DNA of 64,000 nt, from the NCBI RefSeq assembly GCF_002305855.1, contig NZ_CP022163.1:5146292-5210291 (forward strand), given 5' to 3'. Every line of letters begins with the position of its first letter. Positions within the stretch are counted from its first letter, which is position 1. The position numbers and the translations under genes were made by a program. Origin of the DNA: Melittangium boletus DSM 14713. Its GTDB lineage: Bacteria > Myxococcota > Myxococcia > Myxococcales > Myxococcaceae. This document shows, piece after piece, positions 36,158-45,000 of this stretch. The notes below the pieces were generated by a model. The model had not been told where the DNA came from and searched no databases. It was given only the letters and a program-made list of their open reading frames with translations.

Positions 36158-37189
36158 ATGGGCCTCATGCCGTTCATCAGCCCGCTGCCCTTGCCTGCTC
36201 CCTCGGTGGAACGGGCCTGGGTGGCGTTGGTGCGGGCCCAGGTGGAGGGCGTCCTGGCGGGCCTGCTGGAGCTGCCGGACGAGGTCCGTCTGGATGCTCA
36301 ATGGGCCGAGGCGCTGGTGCGGGTGCGCGGCGTGGTGCTGCGTCCGGCGGAGCGCTCACGTGCCGCGCTGCTCCTCGCGGGCTACTGCCTCGCGCGGGGC
36401 TCGACGGTGGTGCCCGCGGGGCTGTGGCGTTTCGCCGCGGGGTTGGAGTTGCTGCACGCCTGTCAGGCCCTCCACGCCGACCCGACGGTCCTGTCCGCGC
36501 GGCTCGCTCCGGAGCGCACGGGTGAGCAGCTCGCGGTGGTGGTGGGGGATCACCTCTTCGCCCGCGCGCTGGAGACGATGCTGGAGGCCGGGGTGCCGGG
36601 CGCCGTGGAGGCCAGCGAGTATTGCTTGCGGCTCCACCGCGTCACCACCGCGGGCCTGTTCCGAGCGGAGCAGGGCGGTGGGCTGCTCGAGCCGGGCGGG
36701 GTGTCGCGGGCGTTGCGGCTCGTGCGCCTGCGCGCCGTGCGCGAGGGCCTGGCCTCGTCCCTGGTGTGCGGCGCGATGCTGGCCGGAGCGGATGGTGACG
36801 CGAGGTTGCGGCTGGCGCGGGTGGGGTGCGGCGTGGGACTGGCGGTGGGCTTGCGCCAGGAAGGGGCCGGGTGGGCTGGGTTCGCCCGGGGCCGTTGTGC
36901 CTTTCCGATCGTGGCGGCCTGGTCCCGCGCGAGCCCCGAGGCGCGCCGGGAGCTGGAGTCCCTGGAGCGTCTTCCGCATGGCGAACGGGACGGCGCGGTT
37001 CTCGCGCGGGTGCGCGTCCTGGTGGACGAGGCGGGGGGCTTCTCGGCCACCGAGTCCCTGATGGCCCGCTCCATGCTCGGCGCGCTGCGCGCGCTCACCG
37101 CGTTGCCGAATCCCCAGGGGGTGCGCGACCTGCTCCAGGCGCTCATCGGCTCGCGGGCCCATCAGACCGTGACAGGAGACGCACCGTGA
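36158..37189 (+). CDS. crtE: CrtE-type geranylgeranyl diphosphate synthase, aspartate motifs degenerate
   Basis: 343 residues, first gene of the operon and in the position of crtE in the Myxococcus xanthus carB operon. The overall helical pattern of a trans-prenyltransferase is visible, for example LAVVVGDHLFARALE, which matches the conserved GD segment after the first aspartate motif. However, the first Asp-rich motif reads HACQALHAD rather than HxxxLxHDDxxD, and the second region reads VGLAVGLRQEGAG with no DDxxD. The normal enzyme condenses IPP with allylic diphosphates using Mg2+ held by these aspartates, so catalytic competence is doubtful. Start ATG at 36158 is fixed by AAGGAG 6 bp upstream. 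Confidence 0.72.
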   Translation: MGLMPFISPLPLPAPSVERAWVALVRAQVEGVLAGLLELPDEVRLDAQWAEALVRVRGVVLRPAERSRAALLLAGYCLARGSTVVPAGLWRFAAGLELLHACQALHADPTVLSARLAPERTGEQLAVVVGDHLFARALETMLEAGVPGAVEASEYCLRLHRVTTAGLFRAEQGGGLLEPGGVSRALRLVRLRAVREGLASSLVCGAMLAGADGDARLRLARVGCGVGLAVGLRQEGAGWAGFARGRCAFPIVAAWSRASPEARRELESLERLPHGERDGAVLARVRVLVDEAGGFSATESLMARSMLGALRALTALPNPQGVRDLLQALIGSRAHQTVTGDAP

Positions 37190-38733
37190 AGCCGAGCAAG
37201 CGACAGGCGGTGGTGGTGGGCGCGGGCGTGGGCGGGCTGTCCGCCGCGGCGCGGCTGGCCCATGCGGGGTTCGACGTCCACCTGTTCGAGAAGACAGGCG
37301 GCCCGGGCGGGCGCTGCAACCAGATGAAGGTGGACGGCTTCACCTGGGACCTGGGCCCCACCATCGTGCTCATGCCCGAGGTGTTCGAGGAGACCTTCAC
37401 CGCGCTCGGCCGGCGCATGGAGGACTACCTCACGCTGCGGCGGTGCGATCCCAACTACCGCATCCATTATAGGGACGGCTCGGTCATCACCTTCACCTCC
37501 GAGCTGTGCGCCATGGGGCGGGAGCTGGAGCGCGTGGAGCCCGGCAGCTTCCAGCGCTACCTGGCCTTCCTCGCCCAGGGCCGCATCCAGTACCGCACGG
37601 GGTTGGATCACCTGGTGGGCCGCAACTTCTCGGGCGTCTCCGACTACTTCGTGCCCTCGGTGCTCAAGCGCGTCCTCGAGGTGCGGGCCCACCGGCGCAT
37701 GTACTCGGACGTCGGGCGCTTCTTCAAGGACGAGCGGTTGCGCGCGGCGATGACGTTCCAGTCCATGTACCTGGGCGTGTCGCCGTACGCCGCGCCGGGC
37801 GTGTTCGCGCTGCTGCCCTTCACCGAGCTGGGCGTGGGCGTGTGGTTCACCGAGGGCGGCCTGTACGCCATTCCCCTGGCGCTCGAGAAGGTGGCGCGCG
37901 AGGAGGGGGTGAAGCTGCACTACGGCCGTCCGGTGAAGCGCATCCTCACCGAGGGCAAGCGCACGACGGGTGTGCTGCTGGAGGACGGCGAGCGGGTGGC
38001 GGCGGACGTGGTGGTGTGTAACGCGGACCTGCCCTACGCGTACGAGAAGCTGCTGGACCCAGGTGTCACCCGGCTCAAGCGCAAGGAGTCCCTGCGCTAC
38101 ACCTCCAGCGGCTACATGCTCTACCTGGGGATGCGTCGGCGCTATGACGAGTTCCTGCACCACAACGTCTACTTCGGGCGGGACTACAAGGGCTCGTTCG
38201 ACGACATCTTCGAGCGCTTCCGCGTGCCCGAGGATCCGAGCTTCTACCTCAACGCGCCGGCCCATACGGATCCCCGCCTCGCGCCGCCGGGCAAGGACGC
38301 GCTCTACATCCTGGTGCCCGTGCCCCACCAACACGAGGGCCTGGACTGGAAGGTCGAGGGCCCCCGCGTGAGGGCCAAGGTCTTCCAGCGGCTCGCGGAG
38401 CTGGGCCACACGGAGCTCGAGCGGGACATCGAGGTGGAGCGCGTGGTGACGCCGGACGACTGGGCATCCAGCTTCAACCTGGCCAAGGGCAGCGCCTTCG
38501 GCCTCGCGCAGAATTTCTTCCAGATTGGCCCCTTCCGCCCGTCCAACCAGGACCCGCGGGTGAGGAACCTGTTCTTCGTGGGGGCCTCCACGCAGCCGGG
38601 CACGGGACTGCCCACGGTGATGATCTCCGCGCGTCTGGCGGTGGAGCGCATCCTCGCGTGGACGGGTGTGGACAAGAACGCGGTGCGAGAGCCTGGGGGG
38701 ACCGGGCGTGGTTCATTGGAGGAGGCGGCATGA
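37186..38733 (+). CDS. crtI: CrtI-type phytoene desaturase
   Basis: 515 residues. The FAD-binding start is VVVGAGVGGLSAAARLAHAG followed by LFEKTGGPGGRCNQ, and the C-terminal signature is GASTQPGTGLPTVMISARL, both typical of CrtI. The enzyme desaturates phytoene at the membrane. In M. xanthus the enzyme in this operon position (CrtIa) makes zeta-carotene and needs a second desaturase encoded elsewhere to reach lycopene; whether that holds here is inferred. GTG at 37186 overlaps the crtE stop by 4 bp (GTGA), with GGAG upstream. Confidence 0.93.
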   Translation: MKPSKRQAVVVGAGVGGLSAAARLAHAGFDVHLFEKTGGPGGRCNQMKVDGFTWDLGPTIVLMPEVFEETFTALGRRMEDYLTLRRCDPNYRIHYRDGSVITFTSELCAMGRELERVEPGSFQRYLAFLAQGRIQYRTGLDHLVGRNFSGVSDYFVPSVLKRVLEVRAHRRMYSDVGRFFKDERLRAAMTFQSMYLGVSPYAAPGVFALLPFTELGVGVWFTEGGLYAIPLALEKVAREEGVKLHYGRPVKRILTEGKRTTGVLLEDGERVAADVVVCNADLPYAYEKLLDPGVTRLKRKESLRYTSSGYMLYLGMRRRYDEFLHHNVYFGRDYKGSFDDIFERFRVPEDPSFYLNAPAHTDPRLAPPGKDALYILVPVPHQHEGLDWKVEGPRVRAKVFQRLAELGHTELERDIEVERVVTPDDWASSFNLAKGSAFGLAQNFFQIGPFRPSNQDPRVRNLFFVGASTQPGTGLPTVMISARLAVERILAWTGVDKNAVREPGGTGRGSLEEAA

Positions 38734-39764
38734 AGTCGCGGGACGAGAGCCTGGTGGCACAGGGATACGAGATGGCGGAGCGCGTCACGCGACAGCACGC
38801 CAAGAGCTTCTTCTTCGCCTCGTTCATGTTGTTCGGCATGCGGCGCAAGGCGGCCTTCGCCCTCTATGCCTTCTGCCGGCGCCTGGACGACATGGTGGAT
38901 GTGGCGGACGGGGCGGACAAGGGCGCGGTGCCCGAGGACCTGGCCGAGAGGCTGGTGCGCGCGCGCCGCGCCGTGGCGGAGCTGTACCTGGACACGCCCG
39001 AGCTGGCGGACTCGCGCATGCCGCCGCCCTCCACGCGCGCGAGTGGCGGTGAGGGGCCCTGGCACCCCGCGGAGCTGGCCGCGCTCGTGGACTGCATCCG
39101 GCGCTTCCGCGTGCCCGAATACCCCATGCAGGAGCTCATCTCCGGCATGGAGATGGACCTGACCATCCGCCGCTATGAGAACGGCGCGCAGCTCGACCTG
39201 TACTGCTACCGGGTGGCGGGCGTGGTGGGGCTGATGATGGCGGCCATGTTGGGGTGCTCGGAGGAGTGGGCCCTGGGGCCGGCGGCGGACCTGGGCCGGG
39301 GCATGCAGCTCACCAACATCCTCCGGGACGTGGGCGAGGACCTGGAGCGCGACCGTGTGTACCTGCCGCTCGACGAGCTGGCGGCCTACGGGCTGAGCGT
39401 GGAGGACCTGCGCCGGGGCGTGGTGGATGAGCGGTGGCGCGCCTTCATGCGCGCGCAGATCGCCCGGGCGAGGGCCTTCTACGCTCGAGCGGCGGAGGGC
39501 ATCCCCGCGCTCCAGGGCTTTGGCTCCCAGCGCATGGTGAAGCTGATGGGCTCCATCTACGGGGACATCCTGCGCGTCATCGAGGAGCGCGACTACGACG
39601 TGTTCCATGGGCGGGCCTTCGTGACGAAGCCGCGCAAGCTGGCGCTGGCCACGCGCGTGTTGTTCCGGCCCGCGACGGTGCCGCTCATGGCGCTGCCCGC
39701 GCCCGCGCGCAAGGGCAAGGTGCCCCTGCTTCCACCCGAACCCACGACGGGGACCGTGCGATGA
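38730..39764 (+). CDS. crtB: phytoene synthase
   Basis: 344 residues. It condenses two geranylgeranyl diphosphates into phytoene. Both aspartate-rich motifs are intact: RRLDDMVD near residue 50, and NILRDVGEDLERDRVYLP near 195. The HAKSFFFASFML start, YCYRVAGVVGLMM and the C-terminal YGDILRVIEERDYDVF segment are also typical. The intact motifs contrast with the degenerate ones of the crtE product upstream. ATG at 38730 overlaps the crtI stop by 4 bp with GGAGGAGG just upstream. Confidence 0.95.
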   Translation: MKSRDESLVAQGYEMAERVTRQHAKSFFFASFMLFGMRRKAAFALYAFCRRLDDMVDVADGADKGAVPEDLAERLVRARRAVAELYLDTPELADSRMPPPSTRASGGEGPWHPAELAALVDCIRRFRVPEYPMQELISGMEMDLTIRRYENGAQLDLYCYRVAGVVGLMMAAMLGCSEEWALGPAADLGRGMQLTNILRDVGEDLERDRVYLPLDELAAYGLSVEDLRRGVVDERWRAFMRAQIARARAFYARAAEGIPALQGFGSQRMVKLMGSIYGDILRVIEERDYDVFHGRAFVTKPRKLALATRVLFRPATVPLMALPAPARKGKVPLLPPEPTTGTVR

Positions 39765-41083
39765 GTGACGACAAGGTCCAGCCCCTGCGGCGTGTTCGCT
39801 CCTCGCGCCTGTCGGGCTTCTACCGGCAGACGCCCGAGCAGCGGCGCTCGCGGCTGGTGGAGTCGCGTTGGTTGTCGCCCGAGGAGGCCGAGGCGTGCGC
39901 GAGCCTGGCGGGCTTCGACGAGGCGTGCGCGGACTCCATGGTGGAGAACGTCATCGGCCTGCATGGGCTGCCGCTGGGGCTGGCGCTCAACTTCATCGTG
40001 AACGGGCAGGAGCGGCTGGTGCCCATGGCGGTGGAGGAGCCTTCCATCATCGCCGCGGCCAGCTACGCGGCGCGGCTGTGCTCGGAGGCCGGCGGCTTCC
40101 AGGTGACGGCGGATGAGCCCATCACCACCGCCCAGGTGCAGCTGCTCGACGTGCCCTCGTTGCGCCAGGCGGAGGCGGACCTGCGCGCGCGTGCCGCCGA
40201 GCTGCTCGCCGAGGCCAATTCGCACCTGGGGCCCATGTGCTCCCGGGGCGGTGGGGCGAGGGAGCTGGAGATCCGGGTCCTCGACGCCACCACGCTCGTG
40301 GTGCACCTGCACGTGGACACCCGCGATGCCATGGGGGCCAACCTCGTCAACGGGCTCGCGGAGCGGATGGCGCCCCGGTTCGTGGCGCTCACGGGTGGCC
40401 GCGCGGGGCTGAAGATCCTCACCAACCTGGCGGACCGCCGCAAGGTGTACGTGCGCGCCTCGGTGCCGGTGGGCGCGCTCGTGTCCGAGGGTTTCTCCGA
40501 GGGCGCGGCCGTGCGAGACGCCATCCTGGAGGCCCAGCTCTTCGCGGAGATGGATCCCTACCGGGCCGTCACCCACAACAAGGGCGTGATGAACGGCGTG
40601 GACGGCGTGCTCGTGGCCTGCGGCAATGACTGGCGCGCGGTGGAGGCGGGGGCGCATGCCTACGCGGCGCGCTCGGGCGTGTACCGGCCGCTCACCTCGT
40701 GGCGGAGGGGCCCCGGGGGCGAGCTGCAAGGCCTCCTGGAGATGCCTCTGCCTACCTCGACGGTGGGCGGCGCGGCGCGCTCCCATCCCGGTGTCCTCCG
40801 GGCCCTCAAGCTCGCCGGGGTGACGGGGGCGTTGGACCTGGCGGGCGTGGCGGCGGCGGCGGGACTCGCCACCAACCTGGCGGCGCTCAAGGCCCTGTCC
40901 ACCGAGGGCATCCAGAAGGGACACATGGCGCTGCACGCGCGGCGCGTGGCGGCCGAGGTGGGCGCCGAGGGGGAGTGGGTGTCCATCGTCGCCGAGCAAC
41001 TGGCGCGTGAGCACGTCTACCGCCCGGAGCGGGCGCGGGAGATCCTGGACGAGGTGCGGCACCACGAGGGAGCCGCGCAATGA
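39761..41083 (+). CDS. HMG-CoA reductase, class II
   Basis: 440 residues. It reduces HMG-CoA to mevalonate, the committed step of the mevalonate route to isoprenoids. Class II catalytic residues are all visible: glutamate in SMVENVIG, lysine in THNKGVMNG, aspartate in GNDWRAVEAG, and histidine in KGHMALHAR. DAMGANLVNG is the conserved cofactor-region motif. M. xanthus has an HMG-CoA-reductase-like gene at the same operon position (orf4). Its presence suggests that induction of the operon also raises precursor supply. Overlaps with neighbours are 4 bp on both sides. Confidence 0.92.
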   Translation: MSDDKVQPLRRVRSSRLSGFYRQTPEQRRSRLVESRWLSPEEAEACASLAGFDEACADSMVENVIGLHGLPLGLALNFIVNGQERLVPMAVEEPSIIAAASYAARLCSEAGGFQVTADEPITTAQVQLLDVPSLRQAEADLRARAAELLAEANSHLGPMCSRGGGARELEIRVLDATTLVVHLHVDTRDAMGANLVNGLAERMAPRFVALTGGRAGLKILTNLADRRKVYVRASVPVGALVSEGFSEGAAVRDAILEAQLFAEMDPYRAVTHNKGVMNGVDGVLVACGNDWRAVEAGAHAYAARSGVYRPLTSWRRGPGGELQGLLEMPLPTSTVGGAARSHPGVLRALKLAGVTGALDLAGVAAAAGLATNLAALKALSTEGIQKGHMALHARRVAAEVGAEGEWVSIVAEQLAREHVYRPERAREILDEVRHHEGAAQ

Positions 41084-42537
41084 AGTCCACGCGCGTGGCG
41101 GTGGTGGGCGGCGGAATCGGAGGACTGACCGCCGCCGGGCTGCTGGCGAGGGAAGGCCACGCCGTCACGCTCTTCGAGGGCGGTCCGCACCTCGGAGGCA
41201 AGGCGCAAGGCGTGCAGGTGGACGGGCTGCGGCTGGACACCGGTCCCACGCTGCTCACGCTGCCCCACGTGGTGCGCGAGGTGTTCGAGCACCTGGACGC
41301 GGTGGACCTGCTGCCTCCCTTCTCGGAGCTGGAGGCCCAGTGCGCCTACCGCTTCCCGGATGGGCGCGGATTCGTGGCGTACCGGGACCTCGGGCGCACG
41401 GCGGAGAGCGCCGGGGCCCTCCAGCCGAGTGAGCGCCGCGGCGTGTACGACTTCTACGCGGAGGCCGAGCACATCTGGCGCGCCGCGGGCGAGCCCTACC
41501 TGGAAGCACCCTTCGAGGGCATGGCGGGATTCATGTCGCGGGTGATGCGCCGGGGCATGGTGGCGGTGGCCCGGGGCATGAAGCTGGCCACGTTGCATCA
41601 GCTGGCCCGAGCGCATTTCAAGACGGAGCATATGTGGCGATTCGTTGGCCGCTTCGCCACGTACGCGGGGGCCTCGCCCTACGAGGCGAGCGCGGCCTAC
41701 GCCCTCATCCCCCACATCGAGCGGGCGTATGGCGTGCACCACGTGCGGGGGGGCGTTGGCGCGTTGGTGGATGCGCTCGGCGCGGCGGTGAAGCGGCTGG
41801 GCGTGCGGGTGCACCTGAACACCCGGGTGCGCTACACGCGTGACGCCCAGGGCTACCGGGTGGGTCCGGACGGAGACGGGGAGCCCTTCGACACGGTGGT
41901 GGTGAACGCGGATCCGCTCGACGGGCTGGGGCGGGGGAGCGAGCCGCTGTCGTTGTCGGGCTACGTGCTGTTGTTGGAGGTGGAGGGGCGTCCCGCCCTG
42001 CCACACCACACCGTCCTCTTCGGCGGGGACTACCGGCGCGAGTTCGACGAGCTCTTCGGGGGCCAGCTCGCGGCGGACCCCACGGTGTACTTCTGCAACC
42101 CCGCGGCGACGGACTCCACGGTGGCACCGCCCGGCAAGACGGGACTCTTCGTCATGGTGAATGCCCCGGCGTTGCCGCGCGAGCCGGAGTCCGCCGAGCG
42201 GGCGGCCGCCGCGTGGGACTCGCACGCCGAGCGGGTGAAGGCGCAGATGATGGACAAGCTGCTCCTGCACTACCCGGAGCTGCGCGGGCGCATGCGGGTG
42301 GTGGGGCAACGCTCGCCGGTGGACCTGGCGGCCCTGGGCGCACCGGGGGGCTCCATCTATGGCTTCCTGCCGCACGGCCGCTTCGGACCCTTCCGCCGTC
42401 CGCGCATCCGGGGCGGCACGCCGGGCCTCTTCTTCGCGGGCGGCGGCACGCACCCGGGCGGCGGTGTGCCCCTGGTCATGCTCTCGGGCCGGTTCGCGGC
42501 GCGGATGGCGTCCACCCACCTGCGGGAGAGAGCATGA
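41080..42537 (+). CDS. crtD: CrtD-like carotenoid 3,4-desaturase
   Basis: 485 residues, a CrtI-superfamily FAD enzyme: AVVGGGIGGLTAAGLLAREG at the N-terminus, then LFEGGPHLGGKAQGVQV, and GGTHPGGGVPLVMLSGRF at the C-terminus. The adjacency to crtC and the operon position match the hydroxyneurosporene-type desaturase (crtD) of myxobacteria and phototrophs, which introduces the 3,4 double bond after C-1 hydration. A second phytoene desaturase is the alternative reading. The 4-bp overlaps on both sides indicate translational coupling. Confidence 0.82.
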   Translation: MKSTRVAVVGGGIGGLTAAGLLAREGHAVTLFEGGPHLGGKAQGVQVDGLRLDTGPTLLTLPHVVREVFEHLDAVDLLPPFSELEAQCAYRFPDGRGFVAYRDLGRTAESAGALQPSERRGVYDFYAEAEHIWRAAGEPYLEAPFEGMAGFMSRVMRRGMVAVARGMKLATLHQLARAHFKTEHMWRFVGRFATYAGASPYEASAAYALIPHIERAYGVHHVRGGVGALVDALGAAVKRLGVRVHLNTRVRYTRDAQGYRVGPDGDGEPFDTVVVNADPLDGLGRGSEPLSLSGYVLLLEVEGRPALPHHTVLFGGDYRREFDELFGGQLAADPTVYFCNPAATDSTVAPPGKTGLFVMVNAPALPREPESAERAAAAWDSHAERVKAQMMDKLLLHYPELRGRMRVVGQRSPVDLAALGAPGGSIYGFLPHGRFGPFRRPRIRGGTPGLFFAGGGTHPGGGVPLVMLSGRFAARMASTHLRERA

Positions 42538-43511
42538 GGCTTCTGAACTCCGCTTCGCCGCTGCCGGGCATTCATCGGGGCTATCAATGGAGGGAGGCGC
42601 TGCCCGCCCTGCCGGATCGCCCCGGGGCCTACCGCTGGTTCTACGCCGATGTGACGGCGGGCGGTTACAGCGCCGTCTTCATCTTCATGCTCGGCTCGCT
42701 CTTCTCCCCGCGCTACTCGGTGGGCTCCCGGCGCGGTGCCCTGCCGTTGCAGCACAGCGCGGTGAACTTCGCGCTCTACCGCGAGGGAAGCCGCCGCCAC
42801 TGGGTGCTCAGCGAGTACGCCCAGGCCTCGGTGGGGCAGGCGGGCCGGGAGCTGCGCATCGGCCGCTCGCGGCTGGTGTACACGCCGGAGGGCTCGGTGT
42901 GCATGGAGGTGGACGAGCGGTGCGCGCCCTTCGGAGGCCAGGTGCGGGCGCGGCTGGAACTCGAGCCCGAGGCGCCGGCGGCGGACGAGGTGCAACTGGT
43001 GCCCGGTGTGCCGCACTACTGGCGTGCGTTGGCGCCCCGGGCGAAGGCGCGGCTGGAGGTGGACTCCCTGGGCGTGAGCGCCGAGGGCCGGGGCTACCAT
43101 GACAGCAACCATGGCGCGGAGTTGCTGGGGACGCGGTTGCCGGGGTGGCACTGGGCGCGGCTGCACGGGCCGGAGGAGACGGTGGTGGACTACCACCTGC
43201 CCGGCAACGTGGCGCCCCTGCGCGTGACGTCGGGAGGCGGCGAGACGCGCGCGGAGCGCGGGCCGCTCCTGGGGGACGCGCGGCGCACGAGCCTGACGGG
43301 CTGGGGCCTGCGCGTGCCCCAGCACCTGAGCGCGGGCTCCGCGATGATGGCCGAGCCCCGCCTGCTCGAGTCCTCTCCTTTCTACGCCCGGCTGGAGGCC
43401 CGGCGGGGCGACGTGGACGTGATGGGCGAGGTGGCGGACTTCCAGCGCTTTCATTCGCCGTACATCCGCTGGATGGCGCACTTCCGCACGCGCGTGGAGC
43501 GTCGGGCATGA
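42534..43511 (+). CDS. crtC: CrtC-type carotenoid 1,2-hydratase
   Basis: 325 residues. CrtC adds water across the terminal 1,2 double bond of acyclic carotenoids. Typical segments are AYRWFYADVTAGGYSAVFIFMLG near the start (cited in part), FSPRYSVGSRRG, and GRGYHDSNHGAELL, which carries the conserved His-Asp of the active site. GWHWARLHG and DYHLPGN follow. The length is within the bacterial CrtC range. It would create the tertiary hydroxyl that the following glycosyltransferase may decorate. ATG at 42534 overlaps crtD by 4 bp. Confidence 0.88.
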   Translation: MRLLNSASPLPGIHRGYQWREALPALPDRPGAYRWFYADVTAGGYSAVFIFMLGSLFSPRYSVGSRRGALPLQHSAVNFALYREGSRRHWVLSEYAQASVGQAGRELRIGRSRLVYTPEGSVCMEVDERCAPFGGQVRARLELEPEAPAADEVQLVPGVPHYWRALAPRAKARLEVDSLGVSAEGRGYHDSNHGAELLGTRLPGWHWARLHGPEETVVDYHLPGNVAPLRVTSGGGETRAERGPLLGDARRTSLTGWGLRVPQHLSAGSAMMAEPRLLESSPFYARLEARRGDVDVMGEVADFQRFHSPYIRWMAHFRTRVERRA

Positions 43512-44620
43512 GCGCGGGGGTGGCCCTGGGACTGGGATGGGTGGTGCTGGCGGGAGGCTTCAGCGCGGTGGCGCTGGCCCGCCTGGCGCGTGCTCGCCGT
43601 CCCGGGGCGTCCACGCGGGTGCCGGTGTTGTTGCTCAGGCCGGTGGACGCGCCCTCGCCCCAGGAGTTGGAGAACCTGGCCTTACCCATCGACTACGCGG
43701 GGCCCCTGGAGCACGTGGTGCTCTCGCCCGTGCGGCCGTCCCTTCCCGAGGGGGTGCGCTGGGTGCCGAGCGAGCCCCGGACGTCCAACCGCAAGGTGGG
43801 GCATGTGCTGAGCGCGCTGGCGGCACCGCCGCGCGAGGGCCGGGTGGTGTTGGTGGTGGACGCGGACGTGGCGGTGACGGGCGCGCTGGTGGAGGGACTG
43901 GCGGCGCCCGTGGCGGCGGGCGCGGCGTTGAGCACGGCGGTGCCCACGCCGGTGGGTGCCCAGGGCCTGGCCGGGCGGGCGGTGGCGGGGCTCCTGCGCC
44001 GCACGCACCACAGCTTCCGCGCCCTGCATGTGATGAGCGCGGGGGCCCAGGCGGTGTGTGGCAAGGCGTTGGGCCTGGGCGCTCCGGCGCTGGACGAGCT
44101 GCCCCGGCTGGCGGATCACATCGGCGAGGATCTGGAGCTGTCCAAGCGGCTGCACGCGCGGGGTCTCGACGTGGCCCTGTGCGAGGTCCCCGCGCTGGTG
44201 CCGCTCGCGCCGGGGGACTGGCGGGGCGCCCGGGAGCGCTTCACGCGCTGGATGCAGGTGCTGCGCAGCCACCGGCCCGGGCTCTACCCGACGGTGCCCC
44301 TGTTGTTCACGCCCACCTGGCCCCTGCTGGCCTTGAGCCTGGGCGCGGGCTCGGCGTGGCTGGCGATGGGCGTCCTGGGGCTCGTGGGCGTGCGCACCCT
44401 GCTGTCCTGGCGCCTCGCGACGTTGAGCGCTCCGGAGCCCGGCGAGGCGAGGACATCCCTCGTGGCCGATTGGCTCCTGGGCGAGGCCCTGCTGCTCGCC
44501 GCCTTCGTTTCATCCCTCGTCCGCGCCCCCCGGGTGACGTGGCGGGGGCGTACCTATGTGTTGGATTCAGGAGGCCGTATGTCGCCGGTGTGGACGGGCC
44601 TCGAGGGGGAACAGGGATGA
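43508..44620 (+). CDS. family 2-like glycosyltransferase (ceramide-glucosyltransferase type)
   Basis: 370 residues. One N-terminal membrane helix, then a GT-A domain: TRVPVLLLRPVDAPS, VLVVDADVAVTGALVEG with the DxD-like metal site, GKALGLGAPALDELPRLAD, and GEDLELSKRLHARG. RFTRWMQVLRSHRPG corresponds to the (Q/R)xxRW-type motif. Two or three C-terminal membrane helices follow. The class resembles ceramide glucosyltransferase and HpnI. In this operon it most likely adds a sugar to a hydroxylated carotenoid, consistent with myxobacterial carotenoid glycosides; that is inference from context. Confidence 0.8.
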   Translation: MSAGVALGLGWVVLAGGFSAVALARLARARRPGASTRVPVLLLRPVDAPSPQELENLALPIDYAGPLEHVVLSPVRPSLPEGVRWVPSEPRTSNRKVGHVLSALAAPPREGRVVLVVDADVAVTGALVEGLAAPVAAGAALSTAVPTPVGAQGLAGRAVAGLLRRTHHSFRALHVMSAGAQAVCGKALGLGAPALDELPRLADHIGEDLELSKRLHARGLDVALCEVPALVPLAPGDWRGARERFTRWMQVLRSHRPGLYPTVPLLFTPTWPLLALSLGAGSAWLAMGVLGLVGVRTLLSWRLATLSAPEPGEARTSLVADWLLGEALLLAAFVSSLVRAPRVTWRGRTYVLDSGGRMSPVWTGLEGEQG

Positions 44621-45000
44621 CCTACGCACGTTTCCTGGGGCTGTTCGTCGTGTTGCCCATCCTCTTCCTGGCGGTGCGCTACCGGCGCACCTTCACGCGG
44701 CGGGAGATGGGCGCGCTCGGCATCCTGCTGATCGTGGTCTACGCGGCGACGATCCCCTGGGACAACCTGGCGGTGAAGTGGGGCCTGTGGCACTTCCGGC
44801 CGGATCTCATCTGGGGCATCACGGTGGGCTACCTGCCCCTGGAGGAATACCTCTTCTTCGGTCTCCAGACGCTGCTGGTGGGCTTGTGGGTGTTCGTGCG
44901 ATTGCGCCGGGTCTCCCTGGCGCCCTCGGCGCGTAAGTCCCAGGCGGCGGCGCCATCCCCGCGCCAGGGGCGGCTGGGCTCCGAGGAGGTGACGTCATGA
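44617..45000 (+). CDS. crtYc: lycopene cyclase subunit CrtYc
   Basis: 127 residues with three hydrophobic helices and the PLEEYLFFGLQT motif typical of heterodimeric lycopene cyclases. TIPWDNLAVKWGLWHF is the conserved segment before it. With CrtYd it forms a membrane enzyme that closes the beta-ionone ring. The C-terminal ~30 residues are hydrophilic. Overlaps are 4 bp with the glycosyltransferase and 4 bp with crtYd. Confidence 0.93.
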   Translation: MTYARFLGLFVVLPILFLAVRYRRTFTRREMGALGILLIVVYAATIPWDNLAVKWGLWHFRPDLIWGITVGYLPLEEYLFFGLQTLLVGLWVFVRLRRVSLAPSARKSQAAAPSPRQGRLGSEEVTS

